Positions 8,676 through 16,574 of a DNA stretch of 64,000 nucleotides are shown here, in pieces. Source of the DNA: Iocasia fonsfrigidae (GTDB taxonomy: Bacteria > Bacillota > Halanaerobiia > Halanaerobiales > DTU029); the NCBI RefSeq assembly GCF_017751145.1, contig NZ_CP046640.1:1654137-1718136 (forward strand). Reading direction: 5' to 3'. The notes beneath the pieces are model-generated. The model searched no databases, was not told the origin of the DNA, and worked only from the letters and a program-made list of their open reading frames with translations. Every line of letters begins with the position of its first letter. The stretch's first letter is position 1. Both the position numbers and the translations under genes were made by a program.

Positions 8676-9725
8676 ATGAGTGATAAAATGAAAGTAGCAG
8701 TTATGACTGGAATTGGAGGAATGGAATTAACAGAAAGGGATATTCCTAAACCCCAAAGAGACGAAGTTCTGGTTAAATTAGAATATGTAGGAATTTGTGG
8801 TTCTGACCTGCATTATTATGAACAGGGAGCAATTGGTGATTATGTAGTTGAACCCCCTTTTGTTCTGGGGCATGAACCAGGTGGGATAGTAGTAGAAGTT
8901 GGAGAAGATGTAAGCGATTTAAAACCAGGTGATAAGGTAGCTTTAGAGCCTGGAAAAACCTGTGGTCATTGTGAGTTTTGCAAAACTGGCAGATATAATC
9001 TGTGTCCAGAGGTAATCTTTTTTGCCACACCACCGGTTGATGGAGTATTTCAGGAGTATGTGGTATATCAGGCAGATTTTTGTTTTAAATTACCTGAAAA
9101 TGTAAGCACGTTAGAAGGTGCGCTTATTGAGCCGCTGGCCGTAGGTTTTCATGCTGCACTACAGGGGGAAGCACAGATTGGTCAGACTGCTGTTGTTATG
9201 GGGGCAGGGTGTATAGGGCTTGTTTCGCTGATGGCTCTAAAGGCAATGGGGCTTTCCAAAGTATATGTTGTTGACATTATGCAGAAACGTTTGGAAAAGG
9301 CCTTAGAATTGGGTGCAACAGGTGTAATAAACGCCAAAGAAGATGAGGTAGTAGAAAAGCTACAGGAATTAACTGCTGGTGTAGGGTGTGATCTTGCAAT
9401 TGAAACAGCAGGAACTGAAATAACTACTAGGCAAGCAATCCAGATAACTAAAAAAGGGGCTAATATTGTACTGGTTGGCTATAGTAAGAGTGGAGAAATG
9501 ACACTACCAATGAGCTTAGTGTTAGATAAGGAGTTGACTTTTAAGACTGTATTTCGTTATCGTCACATTTATCCCATGGCTATTGAAGCTGTGGCAGAGG
9601 GTAAGATAGATTTAAAGGGAATTGTAACAGATGTTTTTAAGCTGGATGATGTGCAGAAAGCAATGGATTATAGTGTTCAAAATAAGGCAGATATTGTTAA
9701 AGCTGTTATTAAAATTGCCGAATAA
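8676..9725 (+). CDS. Zinc-dependent polyol dehydrogenase (sorbitol/xylitol dehydrogenase-like)
   Basis: A 349-residue medium-chain dehydrogenase. Catalytic zinc ligands are seen in GICGSDLHYYEQG (Cys) and LGHEPGG (His-Glu). The structural zinc cysteines are in CGHCEFCKTGRYNLC near residues 96-110. The nucleotide-binding fold is marked by VVMGAGCIGLVSLMALKAMG near residue 170. The closest family by eye is the sorbitol/xylitol dehydrogenase group, which oxidises sorbitol to fructose or xylitol to xylulose with NAD+. A fructokinase follows directly and a xylulokinase lies upstream, so either polyol would be fully catabolised. Start ATG 8676 follows GGAGAG. Confidence 0.88.
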   Translation: MSDKMKVAVMTGIGGMELTERDIPKPQRDEVLVKLEYVGICGSDLHYYEQGAIGDYVVEPPFVLGHEPGGIVVEVGEDVSDLKPGDKVALEPGKTCGHCEFCKTGRYNLCPEVIFFATPPVDGVFQEYVVYQADFCFKLPENVSTLEGALIEPLAVGFHAALQGEAQIGQTAVVMGAGCIGLVSLMALKAMGLSKVYVVDIMQKRLEKALELGATGVINAKEDEVVEKLQELTAGVGCDLAIETAGTEITTRQAIQITKKGANIVLVGYSKSGEMTLPMSLVLDKELTFKTVFRYRHIYPMAIEAVAEGKIDLKGIVTDVFKLDDVQKAMDYSVQNKADIVKAVIKIAE

Positions 9726-9785
9726 CAATACAGATAATAAACTAGTGATTATTATAAGTGCTTTTATTTTAAAGGGGATGGGACG

Positions 9786-10754
9786 ATGGCAGTAGATATT
9801 ATGACGATGGGTGAAATGTTAATTGATTTTGTGCCTTTGAAAAAGGGTTTATCTTCAAAAGAAAATGAGGGCTTTTTAAGAATGCCTGGGGGAGCACCGG
9901 CTAATGTTGCAGTAGGTATTGCCAGATTAGGTTTGAGTAGTGCATTTGTGGGGAAAGTAGGTAGAGACCCTTTTGGGGGATTATTAATCGAAACGTTAGA
10001 GGATAATGGAGTTGAAACTAAGGCTATTATCCAGACTGATGAAGCTAAAACAACTTTAGCCTTTGTAACACTCGATGAGACAGGTGACCGTGATTTTACT
10101 TTTTACAGGGATCCAGGTGCAGATATGTTATATCAATGGGAAGAGGTTGACCTTGAATTATTTAAAACAGCTAAGATTTTTCACCATGGGTCAATTAGTT
10201 TAATTAATCAACCAGTAAGAGATACAACTTTAAAAATGGCTCAAATGGCTCAAGATATGGGAATAATGGTTTCTTATGATCCGAATTTAAGAAGGCCTTT
10301 ATGGGAAAATGAGCAGACAGCAAAGCAGTGGATCATAGCAGGCCTTAAAACAGCCGATCTAGTAAAATTATCTGAAGAAGAGTTAGAATTTATAACAGAT
10401 GAAAAAGAAATCAATTTAGGAGCCAAAAAAATTATGGCGCATGGACCTAAATTAATTTTTGTGACCTTAGGAGCTAAGGGGAGTTATTTTTATGATGGTA
10501 AAAACAGTAAAATTGTTCCGGGGTTTAAAGTAAAGGTTCAGGATACAACCGGTGCTGGTGATGGTTTTGTAGCCGGTGTTCTTTTTCAGTTGATCAAAAA
10601 TAATGTTAGTGATTTAAATCTATTAAGTGAATCTATGTTAGAAAATATGGCACTTTTTGCAAATGCAGTTGGTGCTCTAACAACCAAAGAGAAAGGAGCC
10701 ATATCTTCTCTACCGAAGTTGGATTCTGTAAATCAATTATTAAAAAGTAAATAA
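9786..10754 (+). CDS. Fructokinase (PfkB family), copy 1
   Basis: A 322-residue PfkB-family sugar kinase. The N-terminal GEMLIDFVP, the substrate motif GGAPANVAVGIARLG (residues 38-52) and the C-terminal anion-hole and catalytic-base motif DTTGAGDGFVAGVL near residue 254 are all present. Sequence character fits bacterial fructokinases (D-fructose + ATP to fructose 6-phosphate). It lies 60 bases after the polyol dehydrogenase, consistent with a sorbitol-to-fructose-to-fructose-6-phosphate route. A close paralog, very similar over its whole length, is encoded at 50913-51890. Start ATG 9786 follows AAGGGGATGG. Confidence 0.9.
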   Translation: MAVDIMTMGEMLIDFVPLKKGLSSKENEGFLRMPGGAPANVAVGIARLGLSSAFVGKVGRDPFGGLLIETLEDNGVETKAIIQTDEAKTTLAFVTLDETGDRDFTFYRDPGADMLYQWEEVDLELFKTAKIFHHGSISLINQPVRDTTLKMAQMAQDMGIMVSYDPNLRRPLWENEQTAKQWIIAGLKTADLVKLSEEELEFITDEKEINLGAKKIMAHGPKLIFVTLGAKGSYFYDGKNSKIVPGFKVKVQDTTGAGDGFVAGVLFQLIKNNVSDLNLLSESMLENMALFANAVGALTTKEKGAISSLPKLDSVNQLLKSK

Positions 10755-10901
10755 AAATTAGATATACATAATATATAATGAAATAAAAACAGAATCGGCT
10801 GTTAAACAATTCATATTCGTTTACTTGCGCTAAGTTTTATACTGTATTATAATGAAACAGAAAACGTGTAATAGTATTTTTTAATATAGGCGGTGAAAAT
10901 A

Positions 10902-10982
10902 ATGTGTATAAATAAAAAGAAACGAAATGATGTTCTGCTCCATGCAAGGTCAGTAGTTTTGAGTACCGCTTGCATGGAGTAA
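10902..10982 (+). other. Possible 26-codon leader ORF with strong hairpin upstream of the CD3324-type gene
   Basis: ATG 10902 to TAA 10980-10982 encodes a basic 26-residue peptide (MCINKKKRNDVLLHARSVV...), preceded by GGCGGTG. The 3' part of the ORF holds a perfect 11-bp stem: CTCCATGCAAG (10938-10948) with CTTGCATGGAG (10969-10979). The stem has no following U-run. TATAAT at 10848-10853 could be the promoter -10 box. A coupled leader peptide and hairpin would suit attenuation of the next genes, but the peptide may equally be chance. Confidence 0.35.
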
Positions 10983-11043
10983 ACAGGTGCTTATCTATGC
11001 TGGCTTTGCAACTTGAAGATTAAAATTCAAGGAGTGAGTCTGC

Positions 11044-11307
11044 ATGAAATATCTTAATGCAACCATGGTTCTTCCTGATAGCTTGGTCGAGGAATTGCAA
11101 GAATATATTCAAGGTGCTTATCTATATATCCCTTCAAAAAAAGACCAGCATAAAAAATGGGGAGAACTTTCAGGGTTACGAATAGAATTAGATGAACGAA
11201 ATGAAAGAATCCGGCAAGACTTCTCTAAGGGGTTATCTATTGAAGATTTGGCTGAAATTTATTCTCTTTCTGTTCATACTATAAGAAAGATTATATATAG
11301 CAAATAA
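11044..11307 (+). CDS. CD3324-type small helix-turn-helix protein
   Basis: An 87-residue protein, MKYLNATMVLPDSLVEELQE..., ending in a clear helix-turn-helix: GLSIEDLAEIYSLSVHTIRKIIYSK (residues about 63-87). The middle YIPSKKDQHKKWGELSG is typical of the CD3324-family or Mor-like small regulators common in clostridia. Such proteins have no established biochemical role that I know of; DNA binding is inferred from the HTH. RBS AAGGAGTGAG precedes ATG 11044. It lies 116 bases before the ceramidase-like gene and may regulate it. Confidence 0.75.
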   Translation: MKYLNATMVLPDSLVEELQEYIQGAYLYIPSKKDQHKKWGELSGLRIELDERNERIRQDFSKGLSIEDLAEIYSLSVHTIRKIIYSK

Positions 11308-11423
11308 TGTATGGGGGCCGTAATATATGGCCCTCATATTTATGTATAAAATGTTTCTGTAAAGTTTAGTATATTGAGATGTCTGTGCTATTTTGATAGT
11401 ATTTGTTCAAGGAGGTGGATACG

Positions 11424-12764
11424 ATGCTTAAAAATAATTGCCCTGTGCAATTCGGGTATTCAGATGTAGATATTACTCCCGATTGGCCAGTTGAGTTGGT
11501 GGGCTTTGACCGCATTGATAATACTTCTAAGGGGGTATGGCATAAATTAAAGGCTCAAGTTCTTATTGGCAAATCAGCAAAAGAAAAATGCTGTTTGATA
11601 ACGATTGATAGTCTTGGGTTTACTGTTGCTTTAACCAATAAACTCCGCGACCTTATTGCCAATGAAATAGGTCAATCACGAGAAAAAGTCATGGTTTGTT
11701 TTTCTCATACTCATTCTGCACCTAATGCTGGTATTGATGAAAGATACTATACCTTTGTTTGTAAGCAAGTTCTTTCAGCTGTAAAAAAGGCCCAGTCTAC
11801 AACCTCTACGCTTAAAGTTGGCTGGGGAGTAGCAGAAGGTGACATTGGGCTTAATCGTCGAGGTCAGCAATCTATTGTAGATAAACGATTAGGTGTTTTG
11901 AAATTTTCTGATAATGCAGACATTCCTAAACTGTTATTGCTACGAGTTTCCGCCCATGCAAATGTTTTATGTAGTGACAATTACAAAATATCAGCGGATT
12001 ATTTTGCTACAACAAGAGATTTGCTTGAAGCAAGATATGGTTGCAAGGTGATGATGATACAGGGGGCTGCTGGTGATATTCGTCCAAAATATCAACAAGA
12101 AAATGCAGAATATCTGGAAGTCCACGGGTTCGAGGCGTCCATGAAATCCTATTCAGTAGAAGAAAAGCAAAAATATTTTCAACAAAGTATAGCTGCATTG
12201 GAGCAGATGGCACAGTCTATATATTATTCTGTTGATAGCATTTGGAAGCAAGTACACCCAGTTTCAGTATATCGACTGGCTATGTTTTCTGAAAGCCATG
12301 TTTTTAAGGCAGATGTTCCAACAAAGGAAAAAGCAATTGCTATTGCTAACGAAGCTCAAAAAGAAGCTGGTATAGACGGTACGAGTTGGTTATTTGAGGT
12401 GGATAGGCTCAACAGGCAAAATGTTCATATACAAAAGGCAGATATTGAAATTCAGTATTTTGTCTTAAATGATGGCTCTTTATGTGGTATTGCAAATGAG
12501 GTAATGTGCGAAATTGCTTTAGATATTGAAAAACAGGCCAAAACTCCACTCTTGTTTTTTAGTGGGTATGTAAATGGAACAAGTAGCTATTTACCTACAG
12601 CACAAGAATATGATAAGGGTGGTTATGAAGTCCTTTGGTCAAATTTAATTTACTATCAATATCATGGACGTGTAATGCCGTTAAATAGAGAAACCGCTAA
12701 AAGTATTTCTGAAATAGTGGCAAATACATGGTCAAGATTTTTGGGAAATGGCATATTGATATAA
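11424..12764 (+). CDS. Neutral/alkaline ceramidase-like protein (N-terminal domain family)
   Basis: A 446-residue protein related to the catalytic region of neutral/alkaline non-lysosomal ceramidases. It begins FGYSDVDITPDWPVELVGFDR and has VMVCFSHTHSAPNAG near residue 100, where His ligands of the zinc site are expected, then IQGAAGDIRPKY (residues about 211-222) as in the family. No signal peptide is seen, so the protein is probably cytoplasmic and is unlikely to act on ceramide; bacterial intracellular members have unknown substrates. Start ATG 11424 follows AAGGAGGTG at 11409-11417. Codon choice and the isolated two-gene setting suggest acquisition by transfer, which is an inference. Confidence 0.7.
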   Translation: MLKNNCPVQFGYSDVDITPDWPVELVGFDRIDNTSKGVWHKLKAQVLIGKSAKEKCCLITIDSLGFTVALTNKLRDLIANEIGQSREKVMVCFSHTHSAPNAGIDERYYTFVCKQVLSAVKKAQSTTSTLKVGWGVAEGDIGLNRRGQQSIVDKRLGVLKFSDNADIPKLLLLRVSAHANVLCSDNYKISADYFATTRDLLEARYGCKVMMIQGAAGDIRPKYQQENAEYLEVHGFEASMKSYSVEEKQKYFQQSIAALEQMAQSIYYSVDSIWKQVHPVSVYRLAMFSESHVFKADVPTKEKAIAIANEAQKEAGIDGTSWLFEVDRLNRQNVHIQKADIEIQYFVLNDGSLCGIANEVMCEIALDIEKQAKTPLLFFSGYVNGTSSYLPTAQEYDKGGYEVLWSNLIYYQYHGRVMPLNRETAKSISEIVANTWSRFLGNGILI

Positions 12765-12794
12765 ATAATTTAATCTTAATTTATGTGGAAGTTC

Positions 12795-12823
12795 TTGATT
12801 CCTAAGTTGCTTTTTGCTATAAT
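12795..12823 (+). promoter_or_regulatory. Promoter of the queuosine-salvage operon
   Basis: TTGATT (12795-12800), a 17-base spacer, and a consensus TATAAT (12818-12823). It lies 39 bases upstream of the preQ1 aptamer. Confidence 0.8.
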
Positions 12824-12861
12824 GAGCTCGTACATTTATAAAATCAAGGTATCAACCTTGG

Positions 12862-12977
12862 ACTGGTTCGAGACCCTCCCAGTATAAAAAACTAAGGATT
12901 GAAAATACAGAATGATTAAAACACAATGTTACTTGTGTTTATTTAGCGCTGTTATCCTTAGGGAGACAGCGTTTTTT
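12862..12977 (+). promoter_or_regulatory. PreQ1-I riboswitch with transcription terminator
   Basis: The aptamer (12862-12898) has P1 stem ACTGG/CCAGT, loop TTCGAGACCCTC and tail ATAAAAAACTAAGGA, matching the class I preQ1 (queC-type) consensus. The tail segment ACTAAGGAT (12891-12899) can pair with ATCCTTAG (12954-12961), forming an antiterminator. The competing terminator is CGCTGT (12947-12952) with ACAGCG (12966-12971) followed by six T's. Expected logic: bound preQ1 ties up the tail, the terminator forms and the downstream genes are off. It controls the nucleoside hydrolase, ECF S-component and radical SAM genes. Confidence 0.92.
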
Positions 12978-13032
12978 GTATTTAGTTCTGTATTATTTTT
13001 CTTAGTGACTAAGAAGAAAAGGAGATTGGAGA

Positions 13033-14010
13033 ATGAATGCTAAAAGAAAGGTGATTATTGATTGTGACCCGGGAATTGATGATGCTCTGGCCCTTATGTT
13101 GGCAGTTGCTTCACCAGAGTTGGAAGTATTAGGGATTACGATTGTATCTGGAAATGTTTCTGTTAAAGAGGGGGCAGAAAATGCACTGAAGGTATTAAGA
13201 CTGATGAATCGCTTAGACATCCCTGTTTATTTAGGAGAGAATACCCCTCTTAAAAGGGCATATATCAGTGCTCAGGACACCCATGGAATGGATGGTTTAG
13301 GTGAAACAAATTATGCTGCTGTAAATGAGGTAAGACCGAAAGCCGGTGCAGTAAAGTTTATTTGTGAGACCCTCTACCAGGATGAAAAGGTATCTATTAT
13401 TGCCTTAGGACCTTTGACAAATATCGCCAAAGGACTCCAGCAAGATAGGGAGGCTTTTAAAAGACTGGATGAGTTTATAAGTATGGGCGGTAATTATAGG
13501 AGTCATGGCAATTGTTCACCAGTTGCAGAATATAATTATTGGTGTGACCCCCATGGGGCCAGAGAGGTCTATGAAAAACTAGACAAAAGGATTCATATGG
13601 TTGGTCTGGACGTAACAAGAAAGATTGTGCTGACTCCAAATATATTAGAATATATGCAAAGGCTTGATCCCCATAAAGGTGAGTTTGTAAAAAATATAAC
13701 TGGCTTTTATTATGACTTTCATTGGAAACATGAAGGGTTAATTGGCTGTGTAATAAATGATCCTTTAGCAGTGGCATATTTTATTAATCGTGAATTGTGT
13801 AGTGGTTTTGAGGCCTTTACAACTATTGAAACAGAGGGAATAAGTATGGGGCAGACAATAGTTGATACCATGGGTTTCTGGAAAAAGAAGGAGAATAGTT
13901 ATGTTTTGACAGAAGTAGATCATCATGAATTTATGAAGACTTTTTTAGCTAAAGTTTTTGGAGCGGATAAAGCGGAAGTTGGATCTGTTTTAGAAGAAAT
14001 TATGAAGTAA
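13033..14010 (+). CDS. queK: Nucleoside hydrolase, probable queuosine hydrolase
   Basis: A 325-residue inosine/uridine-preferring nucleoside hydrolase fold protein. The calcium-binding DCDPGIDDALAL motif (residues 10-21) is intact, with ALGPLTNIA and MGGNYRSHGN further on and a C-terminal VINDPLAVAY carrying the second metal Asp. Being first in a preQ1-riboswitch operon with an ECF S-component and a radical SAM protein matches the described QueK-QrtT-QueL salvage set, where QueK hydrolyses queuosine to queuine. The specific substrate is therefore inferred from context; the hydrolase family is clear from sequence. Start ATG 13033 follows AAAGGAGATTGGAG. Confidence 0.8.
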   Translation: MNAKRKVIIDCDPGIDDALALMLAVASPELEVLGITIVSGNVSVKEGAENALKVLRLMNRLDIPVYLGENTPLKRAYISAQDTHGMDGLGETNYAAVNEVRPKAGAVKFICETLYQDEKVSIIALGPLTNIAKGLQQDREAFKRLDEFISMGGNYRSHGNCSPVAEYNYWCDPHGAREVYEKLDKRIHMVGLDVTRKIVLTPNILEYMQRLDPHKGEFVKNITGFYYDFHWKHEGLIGCVINDPLAVAYFINRELCSGFEAFTTIETEGISMGQTIVDTMGFWKKKENSYVLTEVDHHEFMKTFLAKVFGADKAEVGSVLEEIMK

Positions 14011-14029
14011 GAACAGGAGGATTATTATA

Positions 14030-14605
14030 ATGAAAAGAACAGAGGTATTGCCGATATGTCTTGTTGCCCTGGGGGCTGTTTTAAATTATATTGGGGGAAC
14101 TATTGCTTTGGTTTTGAGATTGCCAGTTTATTTAGATACAATTGGAACCATCATGGTAGGTGGACTGCTAGGGCCCATCTATGGAATCTTTCCAGGTTTG
14201 ATCAGTGGGATTATTAGTGGGATATCTACAGATATATATGCCCTGTATTTTACACCAGTACAGATTATTACAGGAATAATGTCCGGTATACTGTTTCAAA
14301 CTGTTTATATGAAAAAATGGATGCTTCCGCTTGGAACACTGGCCATAACAATCCCGGGGACTATAGTAAGTTCTAGTATTGCAGCATTTTTATTTGGAGG
14401 GATTACTTCCTCTGGTTCATCAGTCATTGTTCAGTTACTACATAAATTTGGATTCCATATGACAGTGAGTGTATTTATAGTCCAAATTTTTACTGATTAT
14501 TTAGACCGCCTTCTGGCAGTGGTTCTGGTCTGGGCAGTTCTTGCTGCTATGCCAGTTGATTTAAAGGCTCATCTCAAAGGAGAGGAATATAGTGGACCGC
14601 TATAG
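14030..14605 (+). CDS. qrtT: ECF transporter S component, probable queuosine/queuine importer
   Basis: A 191-residue membrane protein with about six hydrophobic segments (VLPICLVALGAVLNYIGGTI onward), the usual size of a substrate-binding S component of energy-coupling-factor transporters. It needs the shared EcfA/A'/T module, which is not in this window. The preQ1 riboswitch upstream and flanking queK-like and queL-like genes point to a queuosine-family ligand (QrtT-type) rather than another vitamin. Start ATG 14030 follows ACAGGAGG. The 3' end overlaps the next gene by 14 bases. Confidence 0.72.
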   Translation: MKRTEVLPICLVALGAVLNYIGGTIALVLRLPVYLDTIGTIMVGGLLGPIYGIFPGLISGIISGISTDIYALYFTPVQIITGIMSGILFQTVYMKKWMLPLGTLAITIPGTIVSSSIAAFLFGGITSSGSSVIVQLLHKFGFHMTVSVFIVQIFTDYLDRLLAVVLVWAVLAAMPVDLKAHLKGEEYSGPL

Positions 14606-15281
14606 TAGAATAATTAATAAGAACTGTAGAGAGATTGTCTTGCTTAAGGGATATCCTTGTGCCTGGGGAAAATGCACATTTTGTGATTATACTGAAGATA
14701 ACTCTAGGGATTTGCAGGAAATGATCGAAGTAAATAGTAAAGTGCTTTCTCAGGTGACAGGGGAGTTTGGGGTATTGGAAGTTATTAATTCTGGAAGCTG
14801 TTTTGAAATACCAGAAAAGACCTTAAGGCTGATTCGTAGTATTATAAAAGAAAAGGATATTAACCAATTATTTTTAGAAAGTCATTGGATCTACCGTCAT
14901 AAACTCCAGGAAATGAGGGATTTTATGGGAATACCCATTATCTTTAAAATCGGTGTAGAGACTTTTGATAATGAATTTCGTCAAAAGGTTTTGAACAAAC
15001 AGGCAGATTTTAAAACACCCCAGGAAGTTCGAGAGTATTTTGATTCCCCCTGTATCATGGTAGGGATCAGAGGACAGAGTAAGGAAATGATTGATGATGA
15101 CATACGTATCCTTAAAGAATATTTTGAATTAGGTACAATTAATGTATATACCAATAATACCACTGATGTGAGACGGGATGAAGAATTAGTAAAATGGTTT
15201 ATGGAAAAATACAGTTATCTAGAAGAAGACCCTTCTCTTGAAGTTTTGTATTTGAATACTGATTTTGGAGTAGGGGACTAA
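14592..15281 (+). CDS. queL: Radical SAM protein, probable queuine lyase
   Basis: A 229-residue protein with the cysteine cluster CAWGKCTFC near residues 23-31, that is CX4CX2C rather than the canonical CX3CX2C of radical SAM enzymes. Further features are VINSGSCFEIP (residues about 61-71) and IFKIGVETFDNEFR, both like the beta-strand motifs of short radical SAM barrels. In described salvage operons QueL converts queuine to preQ1, which then feeds TGT/QueA. Assignment to QueL rests on operon context plus size and the cluster. Start GTG 14592 follows AAAGGAGAGG and overlaps the transporter gene, so the three genes are translationally coupled. Confidence 0.72.
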   Translation: MDRYSRIINKNCREIVLLKGYPCAWGKCTFCDYTEDNSRDLQEMIEVNSKVLSQVTGEFGVLEVINSGSCFEIPEKTLRLIRSIIKEKDINQLFLESHWIYRHKLQEMRDFMGIPIIFKIGVETFDNEFRQKVLNKQADFKTPQEVREYFDSPCIMVGIRGQSKEMIDDDIRILKEYFELGTINVYTNNTTDVRRDEELVKWFMEKYSYLEEDPSLEVLYLNTDFGVGD

Positions 15282-15350
15282 AGTCTTTGGGCTGTGGTGT
15301 AATTTACTAATAATATTAAAGAAAAGGGGGAATAGAAAAAGCATTGGCGA

Positions 15351-16418
15351 TTATTTGTTGAATCCCAAGATAAAGTAAAATAAAATTAGGATAATATAGG
15401 TTGGAAAATAAAGTAATAATAGGTTACCTGATGTATAAATCCCTATAATTTCTGCAGGAATTGAAGTATCAAAACTAAATATTGATATTATTGTTAAGAA
15501 GAAACTTACTGGAATTAGTATATTTTTATAATTATTTATTTTAAACCATTCAGCTACTGAAAAGACAGAAGCAAAATAAAAAATTGCTAATTTTATTGTG
15601 GTGGCAATTAACCAGATCACAAAAATAATAATTTCATTACCTGTTGTGGTTAGTTTGGTCAGGTCATAAAAGGGGAAATCCATATTTTTAGTTAAATCAA
15701 TTTCAAAAACAGCAATAGAAATAATAAATAGAATAACAATTATTAATTGAATAAATAAATTGCTTAGTATGCTTGCTTTAAGGGCTTTATTTTTATTCTT
15801 TAAATAAGGTGTAAATAATAATAAAAGGGTTAAAATCAGTCTAAACCAATCAGCTGAAACTATACTTCCTCTAATTATTGTTTTAAGATCAAAAACCACT
15901 GGTTTTAAACGATTAAAATCAAATAAGTTAGTATTAAAAGTTGTAATAATAAGTATAATAATTGTACCAGATATCATTATAAACATGGCAATTACACTTA
16001 TTCTAGTTAAACTTTCAAACCCAGTACAAGTTGCATAGCTTGCTAATACTGCTAAAGCAATTGATATTATTATAGGAGAGGTATTGGGCATTACAACTGT
16101 AACAAAGGCGACAATTTCATATAATATTAAGGTAGTATCAAATAAAATTATTAAAACAAAAGGTAAAATGATTATTCTTCCTAATATAGAACCAAATAAA
16201 GACATGCAGTCCTGAATAACACTTTTGTCGGAAAAATCAAAACTTAACTTTAAAAGAATATATTGAATAACTCCTGTACTAATTCCTGCCAAAACAGCAG
16301 AAGCCCAACCTAATTTTTCTGATTCTGCTAAGGTTCTGGGGACTATTAAAACAAGAGTAGGGAGTACTATTGCCAGGCTCAGCCAGAAGACTTGATAAGT
16401 ACTTATCTTTTCTTTCAC
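15351..16418 (-). CDS. GerAB-family spore germination permease (divergent copy)
   Basis: About 355 residues with some ten hydrophobic segments, of the GerAB/GerKB type in the amino acid-polyamine-organocation superfamily. The N-terminus MKEKISTYQVFWLSLAIVLP resembles receptor B subunits, which bind the germinant in the inner spore membrane. On the minus strand TTGGAGTGG precedes GTG at 16418, which I prefer; an upstream ATG at 16466 is possible. It is transcribed away from the gerAB-gerAA-gerAC operon on the plus strand, so it is a second B subunit without its own A and C partners nearby. Confidence 0.8.
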   Translation of the reverse strand: MKEKISTYQVFWLSLAIVLPTLVLIVPRTLAESEKLGWASAVLAGISTGVIQYILLKLSFDFSDKSVIQDCMSLFGSILGRIIILPFVLIILFDTTLILYEIVAFVTVVMPNTSPIIISIALAVLASYATCTGFESLTRISVIAMFIMISGTIIILIITTFNTNLFDFNRLKPVVFDLKTIIRGSIVSADWFRLILTLLLLFTPYLKNKNKALKASILSNLFIQLIIVILFIISIAVFEIDLTKNMDFPFYDLTKLTTTGNEIIIFVIWLIATTIKLAIFYFASVFSVAEWFKINNYKNILIPVSFFLTIISIFSFDTSIPAEIIGIYTSGNLLLLYFPTYIILILFYFILGFNK

Positions 16419-16574
16419 TTTTTTCCACTCCAAGTATGAATAATTATATGTACTTATTATTAACAAAAGACATATAATTAATAACTTTTACTTTCAATCA
16501 AAATTTTATTATATTAATATTTAAATTTAAAATTGTACAAAATAATGCTATGTAGATTTTAAGGGGAATCTAAT

